A stretch of 64,000 nucleotides of DNA from Micromonospora globbae (GCF_003610785.1 NZ_RAQQ01000019.1:1-64000); one strand, 5' to 3'; numbered from the stretch's first letter, positions 41,495 to 51,463 are shown. Made by a program: numbers and translations. Notes: generated by a model not told the origin, from the sequence alone.

Positions 41495-42595
41495 GTGTCC
41501 GGGACGATCGCCCTCGTGGGCGCCGGCGGCGGTGTGGGCCGGCACGCGCTGGCGCACCTGCTCGCCTGGAGCGTCGACACCGTACGGGCCGGCGGCCGGA
41601 ACCCGGCGCGGCTGCCCGCCGACGATCCCCGGGTGCAGGTCCACGCCGTCGACGTCACCGACGCCGCGAGCCTCGACGCCTTCTGCGCCGGCTGCCACAC
41701 GGTGGTCAACTGCGCCGGGCCCGCCGCCACGATCGGCGACAAGGTGGCCCGCGCCGCGATGCGGGCCGGCGCCGGCTACGTCGACGCGGCCGGCGACGAC
41801 GTGCTGCACGCGGCCGTCGCCGCGCTGCCGGGCGCCGCCGACCGGGTCGCGGTGCTATCCGCCGGCATGATGCCGGGCCTGTCCGGGCTGCTGCCCGCGT
41901 ACCTGGCCGGGCAGGTGCCGGGAGCCCGCCGGATGACCGGCTACGTCGGCGGCCGGGACACGTTCACGCCGGGCGCCGCCCTGGACTTCCTCGCCTCCGG
42001 CGACGCCGGGTACGGCGAACCGCTGGCCGCGTGGCGGGACGGCGCCCGCCGCAGCCGCGCCCTGGCCGCCCGCACGGGCGTGCCGGTGCCGTTCTTCGAC
42101 GAGCCGGTCCTGCTGCAGCCGTATCTGAGCACCGAGACCGAGCGGCTGGCCCGGCGGCTCGGCCTCGCCGACGTCGACTGGTACTCGGCGTTCGCCGGTG
42201 ACCGGCTGCCGGCGGCGCTCGGCGCGGGCGCGCAGCAGGCCCGCACGGGCGCGGACCTCGCGGCGGCGGCCGCGCGGCTGTGCCGCGCCGCGGAGCTGGA
42301 CGCGTTCGGCCGCCCCCGCTACCAGCTCCTGCTCGTGGAGGTGGCGGGCGTGGCGGGCAGCCGGGTCCTGGCCTGCCGGGGCACCGGCGCGAACGCGCTC
42401 ACCGGCGCGGCGGCGGCCCTCGGCGCGCTGGCGGTCGCGGCCGGGGACGTGCCGGCCGGGGTGCACCACCTCGCCGAGGCGGTGGACCCGGGCTGGGCCG
42501 TGGAGATGCTGCGCGCCAGCCCGGCGGTGACGTCGCTGCACGTCGGCGACGGCCCGCTGGGCGCACACGAACTGATCGAGGAGGGGGTGGCGTGA
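41495..42595 (+). CDS. Saccharopine-dehydrogenase-like NAD(P)-binding reductase
   Basis: A 366-residue protein with an N-terminal Rossmann motif (IALVGAGGGVGRHALAHLL) and VVNCAGPAATIGDKVARAA, typical of the saccharopine dehydrogenase NADP-binding fold, then a C-terminal catalytic-like domain. Genes of this type occur beside thiazoline NRPS genes of actinomycetes, where a role in ring reduction or release is assumed. GTG 41495 follows the NRPS stop by one base, and its own stop overlaps the next start, so it is tightly coupled to the assembly line. Confidence 0.78.
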   Translation: MSGTIALVGAGGGVGRHALAHLLAWSVDTVRAGGRNPARLPADDPRVQVHAVDVTDAASLDAFCAGCHTVVNCAGPAATIGDKVARAAMRAGAGYVDAAGDDVLHAAVAALPGAADRVAVLSAGMMPGLSGLLPAYLAGQVPGARRMTGYVGGRDTFTPGAALDFLASGDAGYGEPLAAWRDGARRSRALAARTGVPVPFFDEPVLLQPYLSTETERLARRLGLADVDWYSAFAGDRLPAALGAGAQQARTGADLAAAAARLCRAAELDAFGRPRYQLLLVEVAGVAGSRVLACRGTGANALTGAAAALGALAVAAGDVPAGVHHLAEAVDPGWAVEMLRASPAVTSLHVGDGPLGAHELIEEGVA

Positions 42596-43824
42596 GACCG
42601 AGGGTGCTGGTCGCCGGTACCAAGTTCGGCCAGGTGTACCTGCAGGCGTTCCGCCAGCCCGACTTCCCGTTCGAGCTGGCGGGGATCCTCGCCGCCGGCA
42701 GCGAACGGTCGGTGGCGTGCGCCCGGCACTACGGGGTGCCGTTGTGGACCGACGTGACGCAGGTGCCCGACGACGTTCGGCTGGCCTGCGTGGTGATCCG
42801 CGGCGGCCTGCTGGGCGGGCCGGGCGGCGAGGTGGCCCGGGCGCTGATGGAACGCGGGATGCACGTGCTCCAGGAGCATCCCCTGCACCACGACGAGCTG
42901 GTGGAGTGCCTGCGCACCGCGAACCGGGCGGGCGTGGTGTACCACCTCAACTCGTTCTACGTGCACACGGCGCCGGTGCGCCGGTTCCTCGCCGCGGCGC
43001 GGGCGCTGCTGGCCCGGCAGCCGGCCCGGTACGTCGACGCGGCCTGCGGCTTCCAGGTCGCGTACGCGCTGCTGGACATCCTCGGCCAGGCCCTGGGCGG
43101 CGTCCGCCCGTGGGGACTGGCCCCGCCGGTCGAGCTGCCCGAGCAGGTACGCCGGCTGTCCCGGGTGGACGTGCCGTTCCGCAGCCTCGACGGCGTGCTC
43201 GCCGGCGTGCCGCTGACCCTGCGGGTGCAGAACCAGATGGACCCGGCCGACCCCGACAACTACGCGCACCTGCTGCACCGGGTCACCATCGGCACCGAGG
43301 CCGGCAACCTGACCCTGGTGAGCACCCACGGCCCCACGGTCTGGAGCCCCCGGCCCGACTTCCCGCAGCAGGTGCAGGACCGGGGTGTGGGCCGCCCGCA
43401 CTTCGCCGACGGGGACGCCGCCGAGCCCGACCACCTGGACGTGCCGAGCGCGCAGCCGCTGGACGACCCGACGGCGCCAAGCTACCGCACGGTGTTCCGG
43501 GAGGTGTGGCCGGCCGGGGTCGGGCACGCGCTCGGCAACCTCTACCGGGCGGCGCTGGCCGGGGAGAAGCCGGCCCGGCACGGCCAGTACCACCTGACGC
43601 TGTGCCAGCTCTGGCAGGACATCACGGCCCGGCTGGGCCCACCGGACCTCGTCCACTCCGTACCGCCGCGGATGCTCGTGCCGTCCGACGTGGCGGAGCT
43701 GGCCGACGCCGCCGAGCGCGCGGTCCCGCCGCCAGACGCCGCCGAGCCGGTGCTGCCGACGCCCCGGGTCGACGCCGCGCCGGCGGCACGCGCCGACGCC
43801 GCACCGATCGGGGTACGCCCGTGA
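42592..43824 (+). CDS. Thiazolinyl imine reductase (PchG/Irp3 family)
   Basis: A 410-residue Gfo/Idh/MocA-type reductase of the PchG/Irp3/YbtU group. Landmarks are RVLVAGTKFGQVYLQAF at the N terminus, GMHVLQEHPLHHDEL (the HxLHxDEL segment of the family) and YHLNSFYVHTAPVRRFL. It reduces a carrier-bound thiazoline to a thiazolidine using NADPH. The C-terminal 60 residues are an Ala/Pro-rich tail beyond the usual family end. GTG 42592 overlaps the upstream stop. It implies at least one thiazolidine ring in the product. Confidence 0.9.
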   Translation: MRPRVLVAGTKFGQVYLQAFRQPDFPFELAGILAAGSERSVACARHYGVPLWTDVTQVPDDVRLACVVIRGGLLGGPGGEVARALMERGMHVLQEHPLHHDELVECLRTANRAGVVYHLNSFYVHTAPVRRFLAAARALLARQPARYVDAACGFQVAYALLDILGQALGGVRPWGLAPPVELPEQVRRLSRVDVPFRSLDGVLAGVPLTLRVQNQMDPADPDNYAHLLHRVTIGTEAGNLTLVSTHGPTVWSPRPDFPQQVQDRGVGRPHFADGDAAEPDHLDVPSAQPLDDPTAPSYRTVFREVWPAGVGHALGNLYRAALAGEKPARHGQYHLTLCQLWQDITARLGPPDLVHSVPPRMLVPSDVAELADAAERAVPPPDAAEPVLPTPRVDAAPAARADAAPIGVRP

Positions 43825-44597
43825 CCGCCGCCGTGCGTACCTGGCTGCGCTGCCCCCGGCCGCTGCGCTGGCCGGCGCTGCGGCTGGTCTGCTTCCCGCA
43901 CGCCGGCGGCAACGCGGCCTTCTACCGGCCCTGGGCCAGCCAGGTGCCCGACGACGTCGAGGTGTACGGCGTGCAGTACCCGGGCCGGATGGACCGCACG
44001 GGTGAACCGTTCGCCGCCGACCTGCCCACCCTCGCCGAGGGCGCCGCCGCCGCGATCCGCGCGCTGCCGGCCGACGCTCCCGTCGTCCTGTTCGGGCACA
44101 GCCTCGGCGCGTCCGTCGCGTACGAGGCGGCCCGCCGGCTGGACGGACCCGGCTCCACGCTGCGGGCGCTCGTGGTCTCCGGCCGCCCGGCGCCCGACCG
44201 GCTGCGCGCGACCAGCGTCCACCTCGCCGACGACGACACGCTCTGGGCCGAGACCGGCCGCCTCGGCGGCACCGACCCGGAGGCGCTGCAGCACGAGGGC
44301 GTCCGCGCGATCGCCCTGCCGGTCCTGCGCGCCGACTACCGGATCGCCGAGACGTGGCGCCCCCGGCCACCGGTGCCGCTGCGCGTGCCGGTGCTGGCGT
44401 GCGTGGGCGCGGACGACCCGGAGGTCACCGAGGACGAGGCCGGCGCCTGGGCCCGCCGCACCCGGGGCGAATTCACGCTGCACACGTTCCCCGGCGGCCA
44501 CTTCTACCTGCTGCCGCGACGTCACCAGCTGATCGAGACCATCCTGCGCGCCACGCACCGCAGCCCGGTGCCCACCTGGTCGGCGGCCGGCCCGTGA
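43821..44597 (+). CDS. Type II thioesterase
   Basis: A 258-residue alpha/beta-hydrolase of the editing thioesterase family: CFPHAGGNAAFYRPWASQVP, VQYPGRMDRTGEPF, nucleophile elbow VLFGHSLGASVAYEAARRL, and the closing FPGGHFYLLPRRHQL. It normally clears stalled carrier domains. Because the NRPS-terminal thioesterase is degenerate, it may also release the product. GTG 43821 overlaps the reductase stop by GTGA, and its own end overlaps coxM. Confidence 0.92.
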   Translation: MTAAVRTWLRCPRPLRWPALRLVCFPHAGGNAAFYRPWASQVPDDVEVYGVQYPGRMDRTGEPFAADLPTLAEGAAAAIRALPADAPVVLFGHSLGASVAYEAARRLDGPGSTLRALVVSGRPAPDRLRATSVHLADDDTLWAETGRLGGTDPEALQHEGVRAIALPVLRADYRIAETWRPRPPVPLRVPVLACVGADDPEVTEDEAGAWARRTRGEFTLHTFPGGHFYLLPRRHQLIETILRATHRSPVPTWSAAGP

Positions 44598-45414
44598 TCC
44601 CGGCGAGCGTGCGCTACCACCGGGCCGCGGACCTGGCCGAGGCGCTGGAGCTGCGGCGCGCGTACGGGGACCTGCTCCGGCCGCTGGCCGGTGGGCAGTC
44701 CCTGCTGCCCGCCCTGAAGCTGCGCCGCGACCGGGTCGACACGCTGCTGGACCTCGGCCGGATCGGCGAGCTGTCGTACGTGGCGCACCGGGGCGACCAC
44801 CTCGCGGTCGGCGCGCTCACCCGCTACCAGCGGCTGCTCACCGACCCGCTCGTCGACCGGTACGCCCCGATGCTCGCGACGGCGGCCGCCGCCGTGGGCG
44901 ACCCGCAGGTCCGGCACGCCGGCACCGTCGGCGGCGCGCTCGCGCAGGCGGACCCGGCCGCCGACCTGCCGCTGGCACTGGTCGCGCTGGACGCCGTCGT
45001 GGTGCTGGCGAGCACCGCCGGGACGCGGGAGGTGCCCGCCGCGGAGCTGGCCGTCGGGCCCGGCGCGACGCTCTGCCGCCCCGACGAACTCGTCACCGAG
45101 GTGCGCGTACCGCTGCCCGGGCCCGCCCGGTGGAGCTACCGGACATTCGCCCGGCCGGCGCTGGAGTGGTCGCTGGTGGCCGTCGCGGTCGCCGACGGCC
45201 GGGTGGCGCTGGCCGGCATGGGACCGACCATCCGCCGGGCCCGCGGCGTGGAGGCCGCGCTCGCCGACGGCGCCGGTGCCGCCGCCGCGGCGGCCCGCGC
45301 CGATGAGGACTGCGACCCGGTCGACGACGTCCGCGCCTCCGCCGCGTACCGGCGGCACCTCAGCCGTGTGCTGGTGGCCCGGGCCCTGGCCGACTGCTCC
45401 CCGGAGGTACGCCC

Positions 45415-45418
<4 letters not shown>
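44594..45418 (+). CDS. Molybdenum hydroxylase FAD subunit (CoxM-like)
   Basis: A 274-residue FAD-binding medium subunit. The FAD motifs are LAGGQSLLPALKLRRDR (AGGQSLxP) and GNPQI-like DPQVRHAGTVGGALAQADPAADLPLALVALDA. The CO_deh_flav_C region follows. It would pass electrons from the iron-sulfur subunit to FAD. GTG 44594 overlaps the thioesterase stop, which places it in the NRPS operon. The large subunit is 15 kb away on the other strand. Confidence 0.9.
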
Positions 45419-45918
<500 letters not shown>

Positions 45919-45946
45919 CCGGCAGACACCGGAAGGGAGGCCGACC

Positions 45947-47638
45947 ATGTCGGCGCGCTACGTACTCGGGGTGAACATCGGCTTCCACGACTCCAGCGCC
46001 GCGCTGCTGCGCGACGGGGCGCTCTGCGCGCTCGTCGAGCAGGAACGGGTGAGCCGGCGCAAGCACGCGGTGGGTCAACCTCCCGCGGAGGCCGTCGCCG
46101 CCTGCCTGGCCATGGCCGGCATCGGCCCGGAGGAGGTGGACACGGTCGCCATCGGGTGGGACTTCCGGAGCATCCCGCTCGGGCGCAACCGGCGGTTCAC
46201 CACGGAGGGGCTGCGGGCGATGCTCTTCCCCGACCGCGAGGACCTCACCATGCCGGCGGTCCGCTGGGTGCCGCACCACGTCGCGCACGCGGCCAGCGCC
46301 GCGTTCAGCTGCGACTGCGACGAGGCGGCCGTCCTGGTCGTCGACGGCGCCGGCGAGAGCCAGTCGACCTCCATCGGGCGGTACGCGGACGGGGAGATCG
46401 ACATCCTGCGGGAGTGGCCGGTCGACCAGTCGCTGGGCTTCTACTACAACGCCGCGGCCGAGTGGGCGGGGCTGGGCTACTGGGGCACCGGGAAACTGAT
46501 GGGGCTGGCCGCGTACGGGCGACCCGGCCCGGGCGCGCCGGTGCGGGCCGTGCCGGGCGGGTACGAGCTGGTCCGCGGCACGGCCACCGCGGAGGTGCCC
46601 ACCCGGCGGGCCGCCACCCTCGGCCCCCTGATGGCCTACTACCCGGCCGTGGCCGAGTCGCTCCGGCCGGAGTTCGGCACGCTGTTCCCGTACGCGCCGC
46701 GCACCGGCGAGGAGCCGATCGCGTACGCGGACTTCGCCGCCACCATCCAGCAGGGGCTGGAGCAGGCCGTGCTGTCCCTGGCCGCCGAGCTGCGCCGTCG
46801 GGTGGACACGCCGGTGCTGGCGTTGGCCGGCGGGGTGGCGATGAACTGCACGATGGTCGGCGTCCTCGTCCGCAGTGGACTGTTCGACCGGGTGTACGTC
46901 CCGCCGGTGCCCACCGACGCGGGCGTGTCGCTCGGCGCCGCGCTGGTCTCGGCCCGCGAGTGCGGGGCGTTCGCGCCCACCCGGATCGACCACGCGTACT
47001 GGGGTCCGCCAATCACCACCGAGGCCGGGGAGGCGGCCGCGGCGGACGCCGGCATGGCGTACCGCCGCCTCGGCGACGACGAGCTGGCCCGGTTCGTGGC
47101 GGGTGAGCTCGCCCGCGGCCGCATCGTGGGCTGGGCCCGCGGCCGGGGCGAGATCGGGCAGCGCGCGCTCGGCGCCCGCAGCCTGCTCGCCGACCCGCGC
47201 GACCGGCGCAGCCTGGAGCGGCTCAACGTCATCAAGGGGCGGGAGATGTGGCGTCCCGTGGCGCCCAGCATCCTGGCCGAGCACGTGCACGAGCTCATCG
47301 AGGGCCCGGTGGGTGACCCGTCGCGCTTCATGCTGGCCGCCGCGTCGGTGCGCCCGGACGCGCGGCTGCGGATCCCGGCGGTGACCCACGTGGACGGCTC
47401 GGCCCGCCCGCAGACCGTGCACCGCGACACGAACCCGGGCTACTGGGCGCTCATCGAGCAGTTCCGGCAGCTCACCGGGGTGCCGGCGGTCGTGAACACC
47501 TCGTTCAACCTGGCCGGCGACCCGATCGTCAACTCGGCCGCCGACGCCGTGGACACCTTCACCCGGGCCAAGGAGATCGACCTGCTGGTGCTCGGCGACG
47601 CGGTGGTGGCGCGCAGCGAGGACGACCTTCCGGCGTGA
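45947..47638 (+). CDS. O-carbamoyltransferase (NovN/CmcH family)
   Basis: A 563-residue carbamoyltransferase. The N-terminal domain begins YVLGVNIGFHDSSAALL and holds the metal-site histidines in VPHHVAHAASAAF. The Carbam_trans_C part has GRGEIGQRALGARSLLADPR and GVPAVVNTSFNLAGDPIVN. Enzymes of this family move the carbamoyl group of carbamoyl phosphate to a hydroxyl. ATG 45947 is set by GGGAGG 6 bases upstream. It is the last gene of the NRPS operon and predicts a carbamate ester on a hydroxyl of the product. Confidence 0.92.
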   Translation: MSARYVLGVNIGFHDSSAALLRDGALCALVEQERVSRRKHAVGQPPAEAVAACLAMAGIGPEEVDTVAIGWDFRSIPLGRNRRFTTEGLRAMLFPDREDLTMPAVRWVPHHVAHAASAAFSCDCDEAAVLVVDGAGESQSTSIGRYADGEIDILREWPVDQSLGFYYNAAAEWAGLGYWGTGKLMGLAAYGRPGPGAPVRAVPGGYELVRGTATAEVPTRRAATLGPLMAYYPAVAESLRPEFGTLFPYAPRTGEEPIAYADFAATIQQGLEQAVLSLAAELRRRVDTPVLALAGGVAMNCTMVGVLVRSGLFDRVYVPPVPTDAGVSLGAALVSARECGAFAPTRIDHAYWGPPITTEAGEAAAADAGMAYRRLGDDELARFVAGELARGRIVGWARGRGEIGQRALGARSLLADPRDRRSLERLNVIKGREMWRPVAPSILAEHVHELIEGPVGDPSRFMLAAASVRPDARLRIPAVTHVDGSARPQTVHRDTNPGYWALIEQFRQLTGVPAVVNTSFNLAGDPIVNSAADAVDTFTRAKEIDLLVLGDAVVARSEDDLPA

Positions 47639-47641
47639 CGT

Positions 47642-47682
47642 GCGGGCGGCGGGCGTCCCGGTCCGGGACGCCCGCCGCCCGC
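47642..47682. terminator. Bidirectional hairpin terminator
   Basis: 20-base arms at 47642-47661 and 47663-47682 are perfectly complementary. It begins 3 bases after the carbamoyltransferase stop and faces the convergent VOC gene. Confidence 0.75.
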
Positions 47683-47718
47683 ATCGCCGGCGTGCCGTTC
47701 AGGCGCGCACGTTGCGGC

Positions 47719-48204
47719 TCAGGTCCGCACGGCCCGCCGCTCGCGGCGCCACACCTGCCGGAGCCGGTCGACGAAGAAGTCGCGGTTGACCCAGTAGAAC
47801 TCCAGCCAGATGTTGTCCGGGTCGCGCAGCCAGATCTGCGATCCCGCCTCGTGCTTCGAGGTGGTGATGCCGGAGTGCGGGACGCCGATCGCGTCCAGGT
47901 GGGCGACCCACTCGTCCAGGTCGCCGCGCTCGGGCACGTGGTAGGCCAGGTGGTGCAGTCCCGGCCGCCGCTCGTCGAACCGCTCGGCGCCACCGTCGGG
48001 CGGTGCCGCCGCGTCCTCGACGCTGCCGAGGACGACCGAGGCGAACGAGGCGGGGTGCAGCAGCGTGCGGAACCGGAACCCGGACCCGGGCGGGGTGACG
48101 TCGTTGACCACCACCATCTCGAAGACGGCGCGGTAGAAATCGGTGCTGCGGTCCAGGTCGACGACGGTGAGGTTGATGTGGTTGCGGCCGTCCAGGCGCG
48201 GCAT
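47719..48204 (-). CDS. VOC-family protein (dioxygenase/glyoxalase fold)
   Basis: A 161-residue protein: NHINLTVVDLDRSTDFYRAVF, LHHLAYHVPERGDLDEWVAHL and LRDPDNIWLEFYWVNRDFF. The metal-site pattern His...His...Glu of the vicinal-oxygen-chelate family is visible (NHINLTV, LHHLAYH, WLEFYW). Ring-cleaving dioxygenases, lyases and resistance proteins all share this fold, so the role is open. GAGGAGG lies 6-7 bases before ATG 48204. It shares an operon with the methyltransferase upstream (12-base gap). Confidence 0.82.
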   Translation of the reverse strand: MPRLDGRNHINLTVVDLDRSTDFYRAVFEMVVVNDVTPPGSGFRFRTLLHPASFASVVLGSVEDAAAPPDGGAERFDERRPGLHHLAYHVPERGDLDEWVAHLDAIGVPHSGITTSKHEAGSQIWLRDPDNIWLEFYWVNRDFFVDRLRQVWRRERRAVRT

Positions 48205-48215
48205 CCCGGGCCTCC

Positions 48216-49325
48216 TCAGGCCGTCCGGCCGGCGGGCGTCGGGGCGGCCGGGCCGCCGGCGGCCGGGCGGCCCCCGCCGGTGGCGGCCCCGACGTGTCCG
48301 TCGGTGACGGGCACGGGAACGGCCTCGAGCACGGACATCGAGGAGGTCGGCGTGACCCGCAGCAGCTGGAAACCGGCCTCGCCGAGCAGGGCGCGGAACT
48401 CGTCCTCGGTGCGGGTCCGCCCGCCGAACAGGGCGAGCGCCTTGACGTCCATCACCTTGCCGGTGTCGTCGTGGTTGCCGAAGCGGCTCACCGACTCGAT
48501 GATGACGACGCGGCTGTCGGGCCGGGCGGCGGCGCGGACGTTGCGCAGGATCCGGGCGGCCTTGTCGTCCGGCCAGTCGTGGATGATCGTCTTGAGCAGG
48601 TACACGTCGGCGCCGGCGGGCAGCGGGTCGAAGAAGGATCCGCCCCGCGTCTCGCACCGGTCGGCCACCCCGGCCCGTTCCAGCACGGCCGGCGCCTCGG
48701 CGACGACGTGCGGCAGGTCGACGAGGGTGGCGCGCAGCCGGGGGTGGCGGGCCAGCAGGCCCGCGACGAACGTGCCGTGCCCGGCGCCGACGTCGACCAG
48801 CGTCCGGGCCGCGGCGAGGTCGAGGACCGGCAGCACGGTACGCAGCACGAACGGGTTGACGCTCTCCGCCGACTTCTCGAACCGTACGCACTCGTAGGGG
48901 TGCTTCGCGAAGTGGTCGTAGTAGTGGGCGCCCCCGTGCACGTGCCCGAACGCCGTCTCACCGGTACGCAGGCTGTGCGTCAGCCGCGCCCAGGAGTAGA
49001 TGTCCGGTGGCATGAGCGGGAAGCACTCGCGTACGGAGAACGGGTGGTCGCTGCGCAGCGGCTCGGCCAGCGGGGTCAGCCCGAACACCTCGGGCTCGAC
49101 CTCGGTGAAGATGCCCCGTCCGGCCAGTGCGCGCAGCCCGCGGGTCAGCGCGCCCGGGTGGGCGCCGACCCGCCGCGCCAGGACGTCCACCGGCAGTGGG
49201 CCGTCGACCAGGTGGTCGGCGACCGCGAGGTCACACATGACCCGGATGGTGAACGGGACGATGTAGTCGGCGAGTTCGGTGAGTCGGGTGACCGACGCGA
49301 GGTCGATCCGAGGCGTCGCGGACAT
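48216..49325 (-). CDS. SAM-dependent O-methyltransferase
   Basis: A 369-residue Methyltransf_2-type enzyme with an N-terminal dimerisation winged helix (LTELADYIVPFTIRVMCDLA) and a SAM-binding core (RTLVDVGAGHGTFVAGLLAR). It retains the catalytic base in LLKTIIHDWPDDKAARIL. The 45-residue C-terminal tail is Gly/Ala-rich. It is a paralogue of the two methyltransferases at 57.6-59.7 kb but is the only one of the three with the catalytic His, so it is the best candidate for a phenol O-methyltransferase. A TACGGT -10 lies 6 bases before the ATG (leaderless). Confidence 0.88.
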   Translation of the reverse strand: MSATPRIDLASVTRLTELADYIVPFTIRVMCDLAVADHLVDGPLPVDVLARRVGAHPGALTRGLRALAGRGIFTEVEPEVFGLTPLAEPLRSDHPFSVRECFPLMPPDIYSWARLTHSLRTGETAFGHVHGGAHYYDHFAKHPYECVRFEKSAESVNPFVLRTVLPVLDLAAARTLVDVGAGHGTFVAGLLARHPRLRATLVDLPHVVAEAPAVLERAGVADRCETRGGSFFDPLPAGADVYLLKTIIHDWPDDKAARILRNVRAAARPDSRVVIIESVSRFGNHDDTGKVMDVKALALFGGRTRTEDEFRALLGEAGFQLLRVTPTSSMSVLEAVPVPVTDGHVGAATGGGRPAAGGPAAPTPAGRTA

Positions 49326-49331
49326 GAGGTC

Positions 49332-49378
49332 ACCGTATCGGTTCCACCGTTGCGATACCAGATACCATGCGAGATGCT
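49332..49378. promoter_or_regulatory. Overlapping divergent promoters with GATACCA heptads
   Basis: Minus strand: TGGTAT (49355-49360), 17 bases, TACGGT (49332-49337), 6 bases before the methyltransferase ATG. Plus strand: TTGCGA (49350-49355), 17 bases, GATGCT (49373-49378), 6 bases before GTG 49385. GATACCA is repeated in tandem at 49354-49367. Confidence 0.55.
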
Positions 49379-49384
49379 TGATAC

Positions 49385-50800
49385 GTGCATCTGAATCTGT
49401 TCACCCAGTGCTCACCGTCACCGCAGTTCAAGGGGTTCTGGCGGCATCCCCGCGACCGCAGCGCCACCGGCTACCGGGACCTCGGCTACTGGGTCGATCT
49501 GGGCCGCCGGCTGGAGGCGGCCTGCCTGGACGCCCTCTTCTTCGCCGACGTGCACGGCACCTACGACGTCTACCAGGGCTCCTGGCGCGCGGCCGTCCGG
49601 CACGCCGTGCAGATCCCGTCGGTCGACCCGCTGCTGGTGCTGCCCGCCATCGCCGCCACCACGACCCGGCTGGGCCTGGCCGTCACCTACTCGACGACGT
49701 ACCACGCCCCCTACGAGTGCGCCCGCGTGTTCAGCTCGCTGGACCACCTCACCGGCGGCCGGGTGGCCTGGAACATCGTCACCTCGTATCTGCGGTCGGC
49801 GTCCGCCAACGGGCTGGGGGAGTACCTCGACCACGACGAGCGGTACGACCGCGCCGACGAGTACGTCGAGGTGGCACGCCGCCTGTGGGAGGAGAGCTGG
49901 GACGACGACGCGGTCGTCCGCGACGCGGCGGCCAACGTCTTCACCGACCCGGACCGGGTGCACGAGATCGGCCACGAGGGGCGCTGGTTCTCCGTCCGGG
50001 GGCCGCACCAGTGTGAGCCGTCCCCCCAGCGCACGCCGGTGCTCTACCAGGCCGGCGCCTCCGGGCGGGGGATGACCTTCGCGGCCCGGCACGCGGAGGT
50101 CGTCTTCCTCACGATGGCGGATCCGACCAGCGGCGCCCCGCAGGTCGCCCGGCTGCGGTCCCTGGTGGCCGCGCACGGCCGCGACCCTCGTTCGGTGAAG
50201 GCGTTGCAGGGCAGCATGGTGATGGTCGCCCCGACCCGCGAGGAGGCCCGCCGCCGCGCCGAGGAGTACGTGGCGCTCTGGAGCGGCGAGGGGCAGCTCG
50301 CCAAGTGGTGCGGCTGGATGGACGTCGACCTCGCCGCCTACCCGGACGAGACGCCGGTCGCGGAGATCGCCGGGCAGGGCAGCCACAGCTTCGTGGGGTT
50401 CCTGCGCCGGCTCGGCCCCGAGCGGACCTGGACCGTCGGCGACGTGCGCTACCTGGTGGCCACCGCCCGCCGGCCGCGCACCAACGCGCCGGTGACCCTG
50501 TTCGGCACGGTCGAGCAGGTCGCCGACCGGATGGAGGAGTGGTGCGAGGTGGCCGACGTCGACGGGTTCAACCTGATCCCCTGCCCGACCACGCAGGGCA
50601 TCGACGACATCTGTGACCTGCTGGTGCCGGAGCTGCAGCGGCGCGGGCTGTTCCGCACCGCGTACGACGCGGCGGAGCGGACGCTGCGCGAGCGCTACTT
50701 CGGGGCGGGAGCGCCCGTGCCGCCCCGGGTGCCGGCGCTGGACCCGGAGGCCGTCGCCGCGGCGACCGCGACGGGCGAACCGGCCGCCGCCCGCGCCTGA
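49385..50800 (+). CDS. FMN-dependent monooxygenase, luciferase-like (NtaA/SnaA/DszA group)
   Basis: A 471-residue luciferase-like monooxygenase of the NtaA/SnaA/DszA family. It starts MHLNLFTQCSPSPQFKGFWR, typical of the group, with FFADVHGTYDVYQGS, LDHLTGGRVAWNIVTSYL, and YQAGASGRGMTFAARHAEVVFL. These enzymes use reduced FMN and oxygen to hydroxylate or cleave N-, S- or C-containing substrates. No flavin reductase gene is in the window. The GTG start is fixed by the conserved HLNLF; there is no ribosome binding site, consistent with leaderless translation. A Baeyer-Villiger-like or sulfur oxidation is conceivable. Confidence 0.88.
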   Translation: MHLNLFTQCSPSPQFKGFWRHPRDRSATGYRDLGYWVDLGRRLEAACLDALFFADVHGTYDVYQGSWRAAVRHAVQIPSVDPLLVLPAIAATTTRLGLAVTYSTTYHAPYECARVFSSLDHLTGGRVAWNIVTSYLRSASANGLGEYLDHDERYDRADEYVEVARRLWEESWDDDAVVRDAAANVFTDPDRVHEIGHEGRWFSVRGPHQCEPSPQRTPVLYQAGASGRGMTFAARHAEVVFLTMADPTSGAPQVARLRSLVAAHGRDPRSVKALQGSMVMVAPTREEARRRAEEYVALWSGEGQLAKWCGWMDVDLAAYPDETPVAEIAGQGSHSFVGFLRRLGPERTWTVGDVRYLVATARRPRTNAPVTLFGTVEQVADRMEEWCEVADVDGFNLIPCPTTQGIDDICDLLVPELQRRGLFRTAYDAAERTLRERYFGAGAPVPPRVPALDPEAVAAATATGEPAAARA

Positions 50801-50819
50801 CCCGGCGCCCGCGACACGG

Positions 50820-51374
50820 TCATCGGCCGGTCGCGAGCCGGCGCACCGCGGCGTCCAGTTCGCGCAGCAGCTCGCCCGCGCGGCCACCACCGGGCGGGGC
50901 GCCCGGGTAGCGTGCCAGGACGCCGACCACGACGGGACCGGCCAGCCGGCGCGCCCGCTCGACGTGCTCGGCTCCCACGCGGTCGTCGCCCGCGTCGAGT
51001 TCGGCCGCCCGCGCGGCGTGCGCGGCCGAGCCCAGGATGTGCCGGACCTGGGTGGCCTGGGCCAGCGGGTGCAGGTACGCGGCGGCCGCCGCGTGACCGG
51101 CGGCCCGCGCGGCGTCGGCCGCGGCGTCCCGTCGCAGCTCCTGGGCCGCCCGCGCCGCCCGGTGCGCCGCCAGCGCGGTGACCCGCAGCTCCTTCGTCCG
51201 GCGGCCCCCGGCGGCGAACCGGCGCGCCTCGTCGAGCGCGGCGCGCGGGCGCGGGTCGCCGGGGCAGTCCCGCTCGAAGATCGACAGAGCGGGCTCCGCG
51301 CAGGCGAGGGCGTACGCGGTGACCGCGCGCAGCTCCGCGGCGCTGAGGTCGATCGTGCGGTCGGCGGCCGTCAT
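50820..51374 (-). CDS. Imm-5-like alanine-rich helical protein
   Basis: A 184-residue, strongly helical Ala/Arg-rich protein (ELRAVTAYALACAEPALSIF, AAAAYLHPLAQATQVRHILG, GSAAHAARAAELDAGDD). It matches the look of proteins annotated as putative immunity protein (Imm-5-like domain), which often stand alone and whose function is unproven. The ATG has TACGGT 7 bases upstream (leaderless). It lies between two flavin monooxygenase genes and could be a passenger, a chaperone or a self-protection factor; I cannot tell which. Confidence 0.5.
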   Translation of the reverse strand: MTAADRTIDLSAAELRAVTAYALACAEPALSIFERDCPGDPRPRAALDEARRFAAGGRRTKELRVTALAAHRAARAAQELRRDAAADAARAAGHAAAAAYLHPLAQATQVRHILGSAAHAARAAELDAGDDRVGAEHVERARRLAGPVVVGVLARYPGAPPGGGRAGELLRELDAAVRRLATGR

Positions 51375-51463
51375 GCCCTCGACCGTATCGTTGAACCCTC
51401 GGTGGAGACTTTTCCGTGGGTACGCGCGCGAGCGCGGGGCGGAACCCTCACGCGACGCGCCGG

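Noticed and set aside
36097..41742. An 1881-codon minus-strand frame opposite the second NRPS
   Set aside because: Same artefact of codon bias; no domain recognisable and it runs across several real genes.
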